A DNA stretch of 64,000 bases. Source: Emergomyces orientalis (Eukaryota > Ascomycota > Eurotiomycetes > Onygenales > Ajellomycetaceae). The stretch covers positions 1,550,001-1,614,000 of the forward strand of contig MOWL01000088.1 of NCBI GenBank assembly GCA_002110485.1, given 5' to 3'. Position numbers and translations under genes: made by a program. The notes below the pieces were generated by a model. The model had not been told where the DNA came from and did no database searches. It saw only the letters and a list, made by a program, of their open reading frames with translations. Shown one piece after another: positions 23,587-33,668 of this stretch (positions are counted from its first letter, which is position 1; each line of letters starts with the position of its first letter).

Positions 23587-23974
23587 ATACAATCATCAAA
23601 TTCAAAGTGTGTCAAGAAGTCATGAACTGCACACAGTAGTCTTGTACAGATGCATTATTGACAGAAAGACACACTTCAATGTTTAATTTTAACAAGTCTG
23701 ATGCTTCAAGCAGCCACTTTCCATTACCAGACAAAGATATAGTGAGTGCTATATCTGATAGAGCTCTGAAAAGACACACTCTTTAGAAAAATCCTGAGAC
23801 TCTTTGAGTCTCAGGTAGATATCATAGTCTCTGACTGCATATATCTATAATGAAAGAATAATAAAGACACACTCTTACAGTAACAGAAGAAGCATTACCC
23901 CTCTTCATTTCAAACAACATGTGAGAGTTACACAAAATATCTGAAGTTCAGAGAAGAGAAGAGAATTATACAAG
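23587..23974 (+). pseudogene. Dead copy of the MADS-like gene at 61.8-62.1 kb
   Basis: Codon by codon this matches the intact gene 62,149-61,760: the start codon ATG has become ATA (23,587-23,589), the 13th codon TGG has become TGA, and CAA CCA has become CAA TCA. Nearly all changes are C to T or G to A. An insertion disrupts the middle. The homology stops within the last few codons of the gene, at the inverted-repeat breakpoint. Confidence 0.85.
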
Positions 23975-24157
23975 TAAACATTCGGACGGTGAGTACACGG
24001 CCACATCCGGCCTGCGCCCTCGCTGCGCTTCCCGGACGGGCCTAGCCTGCTGTCGCCGACCCCGCCCATTGGCCCCGTCGGCCCTGCCGTCGCCCCTTCG
24101 GGTTTGGCGCGCCTCGACCTCGCCGCTTGGAGTTACATCATCGAGCTCCCCAGGAAC

Positions 24158-24420
24158 CTATATAAGATCCCTCCTCGTCCCTCTTCGACCACGCACCTTC
24201 CATCTTCTCAATTATTTCTCGCTTCGCTCCTCCACTTCCCACTCTGCTGCTTCTCCCTTTCGCCCTCTCGCAGCCTGCCCTCTCGCCAAAAAAAAATCTG
24301 CCGATCTTCCTTGCCGAGCCGTTTCGCCCTCGCGGTTCCCCTCCCCCTCCCCCCACAAAATCCCTTCTAAGTTCCCCGTCAGTTCCCGCCTCTTCCCCTA
24401 TTTTCTGTCGTCTTGGGAGG
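24158..24420 (+). promoter_or_regulatory. Core-promoter-like TATA and CT-rich tract
   Basis: CTATATAAG at 24,158-24,166 is followed by about 250 bp very rich in C and T, the pattern of transcription start regions of filamentous fungi. No clear coding sequence follows, so the transcript may be non-coding, spliced in a way not seen, or dead. Confidence 0.4.
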
Positions 24421-24624
24421 ACCGTGTCATTCTAAAGATTACATTTACACACCACCTCTGCCTGAGGACTCTGAAAATTTCCCTCGCTTCCTTTGTGTCT
24501 CTCATGTCCCTCGATGTTCTTCTCTTTCCGCCCCTGCAAGGGACTTGCTCCGAGTCGTCTCGTGCGATAACATTCCCATTTTCATTTCTTCTTCTAGTTC
24601 TCTTTCCCTTCGAACTCCAATTCG

Positions 24625-24700
24625 GCACATGCGCGCTATGCTATTGACCAATGGCAGAAATCCCTCATGTCGGTGAAACCCGAGATTGCTTGGATCCAAC
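24625..24700. repeat. 75-bp direct repeat, copy 1
   Basis: Shares words such as AATCCCTCATG and GAAACCCGAGATT with 24,777-24,851; about 85 percent alike, 152 bp apart start to start. Confidence 0.8.
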
Positions 24701-24776
24701 ATCCCGCCAGCGGCGTAGCGACACTTTGCTGGACACTGGGATGTAACATTGGGAGGCGCGTTCCTACAATTGCGGG

Positions 24777-24851
24777 TGCATGCTCGTTGTGCTCTTGACC
24801 AATGGCAAAAATCCCTCATGCCGGCGAAACCCGAGATTACGTGGATTCAAC
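24777..24851. repeat. 75-bp direct repeat, copy 2
   Basis: Second copy of 24,625-24,700 in the same orientation. Differences are mainly transitions. Purpose unknown. Confidence 0.8.
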
Positions 24852-25545
24852 GAGCCCCCCTCCCCTGCGAAGTAGCGAGATTACGAGGAACGCGACAGGA
24901 CGCTACGAGGTGACGTGGGAGGGGTGTGGACGCAAAATGCCGCCTTCGCTGACCGGCTGATATCGATGATCACATTGGCTGCTCTGAAGTGTTGGTTGTG
25001 GACCCTTGTATTCAAGCACGGTATTCCGTCTTTCGCATTGTGTGCCACGCCCAGGCCCACGATTTTGTTGATTGGCGAGGGATGTCGGCAGACCTGACTC
25101 TGAGCTGTTTGCAGCTGAGGGGGCGAGGGAGCCGGGGGCGCAGTGATCGTGTGATGGTGAGACGGGCCCTCTTGCATGATCCAAGGGCGTCGGCGCCACC
25201 GCATGTGCCTGTTATTCCGTACTTCATTCGTCAACGATTCTACGTCCCCTTGACCAATTTGTGTTAATCCTCATAGATACACAGGGTTGTCTGGCTCGTT
25301 TCCGGATGTGTGGTCGATGGTGAACTTTCGATGATCCTTATCTCAGGTCTGATCAACGGTGTGGTCTGGAGGAACCCTGGCTCGACGTTGCATTCGTGTG
25401 TTGCATGGCGATCGATTACCGTTTTGCGGCTGGTTCCCGGTGTTGAAGTGAGGAGGCGAGGCGTTTTCCGAAGATGCTGGGGTCTATCCGCGAGACTTTC
25501 GTGAACTTTGGGCACTCTGCCGATGGAGGAGCTTTTCCAGTTGCC

Positions 25546-25552
25546 TATAAAA
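25546..25552 (+). promoter_or_regulatory. TATA box of the chromodomain gene
   Basis: TATAAAA 84 bp before the start codon at 25,636, in GC-rich surroundings. Confidence 0.6.
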
Positions 25553-25635
25553 GTGCCGGCTTTTCCCCTCCCAAAAGCACCATCGCAGAACGAGAACCAA
25601 GGCTTCCCCGAAACCCAAAATCAGAGAGCAAAGCC

Positions 25636-26563
25636 ATGGCTGCAGTCACCATGGACAAGATCCAATTCTATCAACCTCCAAATCCCTTGAGTGCAACAAA
25701 GCTACAAAGCCTGAAACTCTCCTCAATCTCCACACCCCCAAAACCCCCAGCACGTAGACCCAATCCCACCGCTGACCCTCTCACTTCCCTATTCTGTCCC
25801 TCACAGCAGCTCAGACACCCTTTGCCCCCCCGTCTGTTTCCCTCTGTTTCACCTCCCATCTCTTCTCACCCTGCAGGCCAACGGTCTCAGTCACCCGAAA
25901 CTCCAGAAAATGACTTTGACAGGATTTTGGAGGAGATCTCGTCGGACGACGGGAGCCAACCACTCGGCGGGAACGGGAGAAATGCCGACGAGCACGCCAC
26001 CATCCCCTCCGGATCGAATCTGCCGCTGCCTGCCCGCGAGGCGCCCACCGATCAAGATGACGAGCTAGACGGGATGGCGGATGATGGTGGAGCCTCATTG
26101 ACTCCTCGAGAAGTTCCAGGTCAGCTTCCCAGATTCAATTACCGTCCCGCGTTCTCCCGCTGATCCTCCACATGCAGAAACCCCTCCCCTTACCATGGAT
26201 GAAGTGGGCACTTCCACCCGCGCACCCCGCGACGGCGTCTCTCCACATCCAGGGAGTCGGCCTCAAATCTCGGCTGGCCAGGCCGGTGCGACACAGGAGG
26301 AGTGGTCGGTCAAAAAGATACTGGATTCCCGGATCCGCGTGCGGGAGGGCAAGCCACTTTTGGAGTACCGTGTTGCATGGCGGCCTACGTGGCAACCGCG
26401 GAGCGATCTGATCCCGGGCTGCGAGGAGCTGGTCAAAAAATTCCATACAGAGTGGAAGGACGAGCGGCCTTCACTGACTACTCTGACAGGCCACATGCGT
26501 TTCAAGCAGAAAAGGAGATCGCGCAGGGACGGTGGACGCAAAATTGTAAAATCAATTGGTTAG
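25636..26563 (+). CDS. Chromodomain protein (two exons)
   Basis: Exon 1 is 25,636-26,119, intron 26,120-26,177 (58 nt), exon 2 is 26,178-26,563; the joined frame gives 289 residues. The first 160 residues are proline- and serine-rich and disordered, with an acidic patch (DFDRILEEISSDDG). Residues about 204-255 form a chromodomain: WSVKKILDSRIR, LLEYRVAWRPTWQP, then ELVKKFHTEW, with aromatic residues where methyl-lysine readers have their cage. A basic tail (KQKRRSRRDGGRK) may be a nuclear signal. Chromodomains bind methylated histone H3 and are also common in transposable elements. A mutated copy lies at 15.2 kb beside the dead DUF3435 recombinase, so the gene has been duplicated. Host gene or element cargo cannot be decided. 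Confidence 0.85.
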
Positions 26564-26906
26564 AATCTTCGTCTGTGTAACATGTGAATATCAATTTCGG
26601 TTCTGCGGTTCTGATTTGTTCTGTACTTTGCCTGTTTTGATTGTTTTCTCGTTTGCTTTGGTTCCCTTTGTTTGATATTTGTTTGCTTAGCATCTTTGAT
26701 TCTGGCCCACAAGCTCCATTGACATCGCCTATCACATTCCAGCCCAAGGTCTATCTTGCCTACGCCCATGGTATGGTATTTTTTTTGTGTGTGTTCTTTT
26801 GTTTGTGTCTTGTTTGTTTGCTCTTCCCCCTCGTTTCTTTGTCTCTCACTTTTGGTTTTCTTGGAACCATATCAATTCGTATATTTTGTCTAGCTCTGGA
26901 GAGAAG

Positions 26907-26914
26907 TATAAAAA
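26907..26914 (+). promoter_or_regulatory. TATA box before the small gene at 27.06 kb
   Basis: TATAAAAA about 140 bp before the likely start codon. Confidence 0.5.
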
Positions 26915-27055
26915 CCTCCCCCATTCTGGATATCTATATTTATATTCTTAAACCGTAATAAATCATACTCCGCATATCAACTGGAAATTCGGATCTCAAC
27001 AGAAACCCCGTCGCTCTCAACTTGCAGTAGGGTGAAGCATCCACCGCAATGCCGA

Positions 27056-27464
27056 ATGCCAACCATGGCATGCGAAGGCCTTCAGCAACCTCCTCGGACG
27101 TCAAAGGGCGGCGACAATACGTCTCAGCAAGACGAAATCATGGAGATCCATAGCCAGGTGCTCAAAATGATTAAAATATTTAAGCGAATCTCCGCGATAC
27201 TCGAGACGATAGAAAGAGGGAGTAAAGAACAATATGATGCCGATCTACGGGCCTCTGCGAAAGAAAATCGGGATGCAGCACGTAACAGTTTAGTGCCGGT
27301 AAGCATTACTTCCATATCCAGTGGGCTTTATTGCTGACCGTTCAGCAAGGTACGTCGAGAATGAGTACAATGAATGGAAGGAAGGGGCATCCGATAATCG
27401 GACAGTCCCTGTTGGTTCATACCTGACCATGTACCTCTGCGAATTGAAAGAACTACTCCCTTAG
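27056..27464 (+). CDS. Small orphan protein, spliced
   Basis: Exon 1 opens at ATG 27,056 and reads a helical, charged protein (IMEIHSQVLKMIKIFKRIS, DADLRASAKENRDAA). Two donor sites are possible. GTAACA at 27,282 with acceptor at 27,345 joins to a frame reading YVENEYNEWKEGASDNR and ending ELKELLP at 27,464, for 114 residues. The stronger donor GTAAGC at 27,299 would give a different, less protein-like end. I prefer the first by the look of the product. No known domain. Neighbours are the chromodomain gene upstream and the convergent FunK1 kinase. Confidence 0.5.
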
Positions 27465-27913
27465 TGGTGCTCATTGGATATGGGTCAAATGGTTACTTCT
27501 CGGCGGGATCGTGGCGGCATTTTCTCATAATGTGCATTAAAAAGCTTCTGGAAACCAACAATACCTTTGGACTGCGGCCACCTCCAGATATTTAGTGCTC
27601 AAACTTATTGGTAATGAACAGCAATGTTCCCACTTCTTCAAGAGACATAGAATATTTGCTGGGGCCCATATTTCATCCTTGTAGTAGATCATTTAGCTGA
27701 TTTAGTAAGCTGTCTAAGAAAGCAGGCTAATATAAATGATACTTATTCGCCAGAACAGAGCAATCATTAATCCTATTCAGTTTCAACCAGCATAAGGAAA
27801 CAGTACGCCTCGTATGGTTTTCAATCCAGATATCTTCACCGAGTCAGTCAAAGGGATGCTATATTAAAAGACAAAACAAAGAGCAATTCACGCTATCGAT
27901 ACCTGAATCTTCA
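27465..27913. other. Intergenic, nothing recognised
   Basis: The 3' flank between two convergent genes; AT-moderate, no repeat and no open frame of interest. Confidence 0.6.
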
Positions 27914-30319
27914 TTAGTTTACAGCATCTGAGTTATATTGTGCATCTTGAAGTGTTTCAATCATGTTCCGGGATAGATTGAAATTTGGTTTCTTCCACCG
28001 TCCGCCGTCTGGAAAGACAAGGCGCCGTAACCGGTTAACGCAAGGGATCAGGGATTGATAGTATGGGGTGAAATTATCCTTTAAAATCCTGAGAAAGTCA
28101 CCTTCATCACTAATCACCCCTTTCTTCTCATCAGCCAGTTTTTCAGTGCTCACATAATTCCACTCCTCAAAACGCTCGACAATCCTTCCCTTCCCTGGGG
28201 CATCGTAGTGAATGCATATCCAGAACAGGACCCAGAAGAACGACTCCAGATCATGCATGAAACAATGCTTTTCGCCGTACAAGACACCGATGGCCATGAA
28301 CGCCCTGGTGCCCGTCTTGCCCCGTGCACCAGAAGACGCATCCCGTTGTACCCTGATTGCCAGGTCAAGGTCGATCAGAAAGGCAGGCCATGATGGGTTG
28401 TCCTTGTATTCGTTCACCATCAGGTTCCGGGGGGAAACGTCGCATTGGATGAGGCCAGCCTCGTCATGGAGTGACATGTATCCTTCAATACAGCCGGCTA
28501 GCCCAGTGAGAAGGATAGCCTTCGAACTACTCTCATAGATTGGTTTCCCGTAATCCCGGATAACGACGCGGCGGTGAACTCGATTGAATGGGGCTGAGCC
28601 GCCGGCAGATTTGGACGGAGAACTTGACTGGGTACGTTTACTTGGGGGAGGAGGAAATGCCGTGTCCACGCAGTCAGAGGATCGCTTCTGGCCGACGGTG
28701 CTGCCCTGGCTCTTTTGTCCTCTTTGAGACCTACTACGCCGCACTGTCGCCTTAAAGCCACCCTTCTCATCTTTCGAAATCGGGATACTGAGGCCCTTTC
28801 GGATAGCCAAGACATCATCATACTTGTCGTCAATGCGAACGGTCTCGTGGTGATAATACCTCGCGACATTCTTGACCCCCTTCGCCATCGCTTCTCGCAA
28901 CAACTCTCCTTCCTCAGTGCGTTCCGGATACTGCCAAGAGTCCTTGACAACCAGCGGCGTCCGTGATTTGTCTGTCTCACAGTATACCTTCCAGCAGGTT
29001 GTGGCTCGCCCGGCAACACAGCGTGCTCGTCCAACAATCCCGTCGATGATCAGCCGTTCTTTCGTACCGTTCTTCTCAATCTCAATATACCGTTCGGTCC
29101 CGGTCGCGACGATGGTAGGATCAAACCCAAGTTGCTTCCGGCTCATCAAGAGGAATCCAAGGATAACAGACACAAATCGAAGGCCGTCCTGGTTGATGTT
29201 GAATTCCTCCGACGCGATCCCGCCCAGGCGGTCAAAGTTCCATAGTCGTAGGAACGGCCCGCAGAGGGTGAACCCGAGCACGAAACGACGGGTGTCCTGC
29301 GCAGCAAGGACCTCTCGGGCGTACCTGCCAAGATCAAACCATGCACCGGATTTCCTGTCGTATTTCGGGTCGTTCTTCAGCTCCCCTGGCACCAGGATCT
29401 GCGACCAGTGGCATCTGGAGTCCTCTGTGGCCGTCAGATCATCGACAAAGCCGATATCGAGCTTTCTCTCCGCGACAGACCCCTGTAGTGGCTGGTTTGG
29501 CTGTGCGAGAGGTCTGCGGTCGATCTTCCAGGACGGCTCTTGTGCTTCGGCTAATCGTACGAGCTCGGCGATGATGTTAGCCAGCCATCTCAGAACGTCT
29601 CTTTCTGCCGCAAGTTCAGGCCAGCCCTTCCAACCCTCCTCTTCACGGTAAAGTGGGCTGTCTCCCTTCTCGCACTCTTTCAACACCGCTTGTGAAACTG
29701 CAGTGAGTTGTGGAATGTCTCCAAAGTACGCGTCAAAGAATCTAGGGATGTTGACGTGTATCTCCCCAAGTTCCTCCTTCAGCACAATGTCAACGTGCTT
29801 TCGATATTCTGTAGAATTGGCGAAACTGCTAGTGTTGCGCAGCCAGGGCGTCTGTTGGATCGATGATATAGGATAAGGAAGGGGGGGGGGTGTGACTCGC
29901 GAGGCGGTGTCAATAAGACCAAAGATGGCATTCCAGACGTCGAAGTTCCAGGTTTCGACGTTCTTGGATTCAGTGGGGGGAGGCCTTTGAATAACAAGGT
30001 GCACCAGCGGGCGGTAGTCGTCGTACTTCAAGTTTCCTTGTGTCTTTTGGAGACGCTCGACTAATTGTGCTAGATCAGACACCATATTTCCATCTCTTAT
30101 CCGCGAGCGAAGGCTGTAAGCTGCATCTTCTCCCTGTAAAGTAGAGAGGAGTTTTGAAATTGCATTTCGATAGTCAAGGCTCTCATCGGCGCCATCATAA
30201 ACTAGACGCGACTCATATATTCTTTCGGCTTCCTGAAGCGAGCCTCGTAAACGATCGACTAAGTTGGTTAGAGAATGATCCTTGATAATGTTGCGATCTT
30301 CTTGTGAAAGTCCCGCCAT
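27914..30319 (-). CDS. FunK1-type fungal protein kinase with nuclease-like N-terminal motif
   Basis: A single uninterrupted frame of 801 residues from ATG 30,319. The C-terminal half is a FunK1 (Pkinase_fungal) domain: VVKDSW (about 457-462) holds the ATP-binding Lys, LIQCDVSPRNLM (623-634) is the catalytic loop in which HRD is replaced by QCD with Asp and Asn kept, LIDLDLA (648-654) replaces DFG, and HDLESFFWVLFW (689-700) is the family signature. Before the kinase, LDIGF (287-291) and VPGELK (310-315) give a spaced D...ExK pattern resembling PD-(D/E)XK nucleases. A low-complexity linker (about 525-580) interrupts the kinase. FunK1 proteins are expanded in fungi; their substrates are unknown. 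The upstream region (30,479-30,860) is duplicated at 33.3 kb. Confidence 0.9.
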   Translation of the reverse strand: MAGLSQEDRNIIKDHSLTNLVDRLRGSLQEAERIYESRLVYDGADESLDYRNAISKLLSTLQGEDAAYSLRSRIRDGNMVSDLAQLVERLQKTQGNLKYDDYRPLVHLVIQRPPPTESKNVETWNFDVWNAIFGLIDTASRVTPPPLPYPISSIQQTPWLRNTSSFANSTEYRKHVDIVLKEELGEIHVNIPRFFDAYFGDIPQLTAVSQAVLKECEKGDSPLYREEEGWKGWPELAAERDVLRWLANIIAELVRLAEAQEPSWKIDRRPLAQPNQPLQGSVAERKLDIGFVDDLTATEDSRCHWSQILVPGELKNDPKYDRKSGAWFDLGRYAREVLAAQDTRRFVLGFTLCGPFLRLWNFDRLGGIASEEFNINQDGLRFVSVILGFLLMSRKQLGFDPTIVATGTERYIEIEKNGTKERLIIDGIVGRARCVAGRATTCWKVYCETDKSRTPLVVKDSWQYPERTEEGELLREAMAKGVKNVARYYHHETVRIDDKYDDVLAIRKGLSIPISKDEKGGFKATVRRSRSQRGQKSQGSTVGQKRSSDCVDTAFPPPPSKRTQSSSPSKSAGGSAPFNRVHRRVVIRDYGKPIYESSSKAILLTGLAGCIEGYMSLHDEAGLIQCDVSPRNLMVNEYKDNPSWPAFLIDLDLAIRVQRDASSGARGKTGTRAFMAIGVLYGEKHCFMHDLESFFWVLFWICIHYDAPGKGRIVERFEEWNYVSTEKLADEKKGVISDEGDFLRILKDNFTPYYQSLIPCVNRLRRLVFPDGGRWKKPNFNLSRNMIETLQDAQYNSDAVN

Positions 30320-32051
30320 TTTGATGGTATAAAAGACCGTTGAGTTAGTGCGAGGTTAACTAGGAGTTGTAAGAAGGGAAAAGTTAGGTTGGTATGCTAA
30401 TTTTATGTGATGAATGGGAAGCAAACACGGGAACAAAAATGCAGAATGATTAGCAGGTTATGATGTATGATATCTGCGAGAGAAGATAGCTCGTCGGGAA
30501 CGAATGCGGGTATATATAATCAAAGGGAGGATTATGGCCAAAGGGTTGATTCCGGCTTGGCTTTCATGCAGTACGGGAACGAGAGAACGAATAGAACCGC
30601 CGAGCAATGAACCTGGTGGAGATTAATCCTATTCGATCGTGACGGCATGGTAATAAGCGCAAACAAAATCAGGGGATTCAAATCTATCTGAAAACATCGG
30701 CTATTCCCATTTAGGATTAATGTAGGCCAACCTTGGAAACCGATGCGGTAAGAGTCAAGGTCCCACATGAGCCAATGATAACACCTTTCGACAACAGTAG
30801 GCCTACCCAGCTGTTGGAGGGCTAGGGGTAGCAAGCGAATCATGATTGGAAGATCCTGATCCCCCCCCTACGACCTCTCCTTTCGCTCCTATGCTCCTAT
30901 AAAAATGGGATTCTATAGTCTCAATAATAAATATAGTACACTGCCTGAGAAAATGGTCGGTCCTTGGCTAATGTTTGCATAATGGAGCATTTGATCAGAA
31001 TATCGAGAGTAAGAGGTGGTTTTATGTTGTATTTATTGCGGAACCAATCGCTGGCTTCCAGACAACTACCCTGAAACGCAAATAAATGTGGACCAACTCT
31101 TTGCCTTCTACAAATTCTCGTCCTCCTGAAGCCAAATAAAAATGATCGCTTTTCGCTGTTTCGACTGGGATGGTTTGTCAGCCCCAGCACAAAGTAGCTT
31201 GATTGGTCTTGGTGAACAGGGGTATTTTCATGTGAGCGCAAAAATTCCAGGTTGATGAATTACAACCGAAAACCCGAATTGGTTTGGCAAAACTTTCAGA
31301 CCCACCCCTGGTTGTCCTACAGTTCCCTTTATGAGTTGGTGCCGCATTGGGATCTGCTTGAGGGCCATTGTTCCATCGAATGACAATCATATTTTTGCTC
31401 TTAATTCATTTCCCCTCTAGGCAGACTCACACTTCGGCATTTAACGTATGGGATCAATCAGAACGATTACGTAAATCCATTCCACTCTCGCTGATCAACA
31501 GCAGAGCCAGCTCACGAAATACTGGTTGGCCAAGCTAGTCCGAAATGAGACATGCCAAACAAACATGCAAAAAGTCATAACTTTCCCCAGTATTTCAAAC
31601 AACTTCCAACCCTGCTAAACTTCTACCCATATCTCGATGAGCAAACGATTTGTATATATACTAAGTCCGGAAATCACCTTGGCCTTGACATATATCCGGA
31701 ATTAAGATAATCCGTTCCATTCGCTTGGCCTATGGAGACACCTTGTCACATGATGAAAGATTGCTATGTCAGCATTTGTCCCACCAACCCCCGCTATTTA
31801 ACGAAATGATATTTTGAGACTCTATTCAAGCAAATACTGATTTTCATGAAGACTGATAAGCTAACAAGCAAGGAGAGTTTTGCAACCCATATCTGGTACT
31901 GTTAAATTTCTAAGACCTCAAGACTTTCCCTGGTGAGACCCAATACGCATCAAGGCTTTCATCGGCCAATCTTGACAATATGTATATTCAGGCTAACCCA
32001 AACTTGTCAAACAGAATCTTACTACATTTCGCGACAAGTCATTTTGTTATA
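30320..32051. other. Intergenic region with kinase upstream repeat
   Basis: It contains the first copy of a 380-bp direct repeat (30,479-30,860) with a TATATATA core near 30,511, and at about 31,690-31,730 a piece of the dispersed repeat otherwise found at 32,777 and 42,541. No gene could be supported. Confidence 0.6.
30479..30860. repeat. 380-bp direct repeat, copy 1 (upstream of FunK1 gene)
   Basis: Aligns with 33,265-33,668 in the same direction; shared words include GGTATATATAATCAAAG-like and CATCGGCTATTCCCATTTAG. About 80 percent alike with small indels. This copy is the natural upstream region of the minus-strand kinase. Confidence 0.9.
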
Positions 32052-32498
32052 ATGTCTACATTGACGGAGTGCCATCAAATCTCAGAAGAGGGAAAGGAAA
32101 AACTTAAGAAGTTACAAGATGCCATTTTGACTGGCAAAGCAGTTGTTGAGATGACTGAGAGCAATGGGAATGTGAAATATGTGAATGAAAGTCTTAATGA
32201 TTATGTTGTTCCTCTTCTGGAGGCCTTGAAGCTCAGTGTAAGTGAGAATCTTTCCAATACAGACATCAGTCTAATGCCTCGCTTTAAGCACTTCGGTTAC
32301 ACTGCATGGCGAATTTCCACGCGTATACCCATCGCCAACAAAACCGGTCCTGAATACATCATCCCAATCAACAAAATATCTGGCGACCCGTGTCTGCTTC
32401 CCGGTGGGTCCCTAGATCCCGGGACATATATATACCATGACGGAACTGGCGAGCTTATTCCAACACTAGTGTGTCTCTTCGTTGGTCGTCCACGATAG
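32052..32498 (+). CDS. Orphan 148-residue protein
   Basis: A single frame from ATG 32,052, chosen because the 5' extension has no other good ATG close by except 31,980. The product is hydrophilic with a helical start (EEGKEKLKKLQDAILTGKA) and a C-terminal half rich in Gly, Pro and aromatic residues (PGGSLDPGTYIYHDGTGEL). No domain recognised. It stands alone between two copies of the kinase-upstream repeat. An unseen further exon after 32,498 is possible. Confidence 0.5.
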   Translation: MSTLTECHQISEEGKEKLKKLQDAILTGKAVVEMTESNGNVKYVNESLNDYVVPLLEALKLSVSENLSNTDISLMPRFKHFGYTAWRISTRIPIANKTGPEYIIPINKISGDPCLLPGGSLDPGTYIYHDGTGELIPTLVCLFVGRPR

Positions 32499-32776
32499 GC
32501 CTGACATCGGAAATATCAACGTCAATATTCATCAAGTAGGAAAACTGCAGATGGCTGATACTGGTAATAGATATGGCTGTGACAAAGGTGCTCAAGTCAG
32601 CAGCTGCAAAACTTATTGGATTATTGGGGGGCTGCAATGATCACTGGAGGCAACTGGATGACGGGCGACACAATCAAATGAAGAGCCTCAGCACCTCTTT
32701 TCAATGCCTGTACTCATGCCCCTGCCCCTCTTCTCTGTGTTCAGTGATCTCTCTAAGAATGCAGCAAGAAATCTTT

Positions 32777-32877
32777 GGTGGGTTGTTTCAAAATATACCC
32801 GGAAGTAAGATAATCTGCTCCGTTCAATTTGTTTACCACTGTTGCTCCATGTGGCTTTGCGATTTGTAAGTAAGTAC
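32777..32877 (+). repeat. Dispersed 100-bp repeat, copy 1
   Basis: Matches the reverse complement of 42,541-42,641: GGTGGGTTGTTTC, CCGGAAGTAAGATAATC and TTGCTCCATGNGGCTTT-type words are shared. A third partial copy is at 31,690-31,730. Confidence 0.85.
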
Positions 32878-32968
32878 AGGGTGTTCCCTTGAGCAGCGAT
32901 CCCCGACCGAAGTGTGCGGATGCGTAAATCCAGTCCCCTAGAGCACGTGCTACATACAAGCGACGATT

Positions 32969-33264
32969 CTATTCAATGAACGGACCTCGAATATATTCCG
33001 GCTTCAGTGGGATGGCTTGCGCGGTGACAAAGGTCTCCTTGAAGATGAAACCACCAGGCGAGGACATCGTCCGGTGTAGGAGGATCAGAAAACTGCGCCC
33101 TCGATAGAGGTCCGCTGGAACGGCTGATTCCGGATGTTCTTCCTGTATCAGGATTGCTGTATTGGCATGTCGCTGTTGGAGGCCAGCATGTGTTGACAGA
33201 TGGTATCTTACTTTGTCACTCCAGTCTTTTCCCTCAAAATACTTGTTGAAGAAGCCCTCGACGT
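32969..33264 (-). pseudogene. 3' fragment of an unknown gene
   Basis: On the minus strand a clean frame of about 97 codons without a start codon reads VEGFFNKYFEGKDWSDK at its beginning and PEYIRGPFIE at its end. It begins exactly where the second copy of the 380-bp repeat ends (33,265), so its 5' part was probably cut off when the repeat was inserted or duplicated. Family not recognised. Confidence 0.5.
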
Positions 33265-33668
33265 GAGAAGATAGCTCGCTGGGAACAGATGCTGGTATAT
33301 ATAATCAAAGTGAGGATTATAGTCAAAGGGTTGATCCGGCTTGGCTTTGATGTAGTACGCGAAATGAGAAAACGGATAGAGGCGCCAAGCAAGGAACCAG
33401 GTCGAGATTAACCCTATTTGATCGCGACGGAATGGTAATACGCGCGAACAAAGTAGGGGGATTGAAAACGTATTTTGAGGAACATCGGCTATTCCCATTT
33501 AGGATTAATATAGGCCGCCTGCAGCCTTGGAAAACCAACCTGGTAAGAACCACTGTCCCACATGAGCCAATGATAAAGCCCGCAAATCACCTATCGACAA
33601 CAACTGGTCAACCCAGTTGTTGGAGGGCGAGGGGTAGCAAGCGAATCATGATTGGAAGATCCCCATCA
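33265..33668. repeat. 380-bp direct repeat, copy 2
   Basis: Second copy of 30,479-30,860, same orientation, here joined to a headless gene fragment on its left side. A TATATATA core is kept near 33,296. Confidence 0.9.

Larger units (their letters stand above)
22846..23974 (-). repeat. Left copy of a 1-kb inverted repeat, RIP-mutated
   Basis: The reverse complement of this stretch aligns end to end with 61,776-62,780. Examples: GAAACACTGAGAGTCAACAT here against GAAACACTGGGAGTCAACAT there, and CTTGTCTCAAGATCTTCTCA against TTTTGCCTCAAGACCTCCTC. Most differences are C to T or G to A with the left copy as the mutated one, at CpG and also at CpA sites. It holds an extra piece of about 95 bp near 23,750-23,850 and more units of the TTGCAA repeat. 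Its inner end (23,974) coincides with the sharp change to GC-rich DNA. Confidence 0.92.
23975..25540. other. GC-rich region without an identified gene
   Basis: Base composition switches sharply at 23,975 from AT-rich to CpG-rich. A TATA box with a long pyrimidine-rich tract looks like a promoter, yet the frames behind it do not form a convincing protein. An open frame without its own early ATG runs from about 24,948 to 25,266 (about 106 codons) but resembles nothing I know. A 75-bp direct repeat lies inside. Confidence 0.5.

Noticed and set aside
24069..24647. 192-codon plus-strand frame as a gene
   Set aside because: It has no ATG start and is composed of the CT-rich tract (Ser/Pro/Leu runs), typical of a promoter and leader.
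24881..25234. Minus-strand frames of about 100 codons in GC-rich DNA
   Set aside because: Stops are rare by composition here; the products have no domain and overlap each other in different frames.
28872..29651. 259-codon plus-strand frame
   Set aside because: Antisense shadow of the FunK1 kinase gene.
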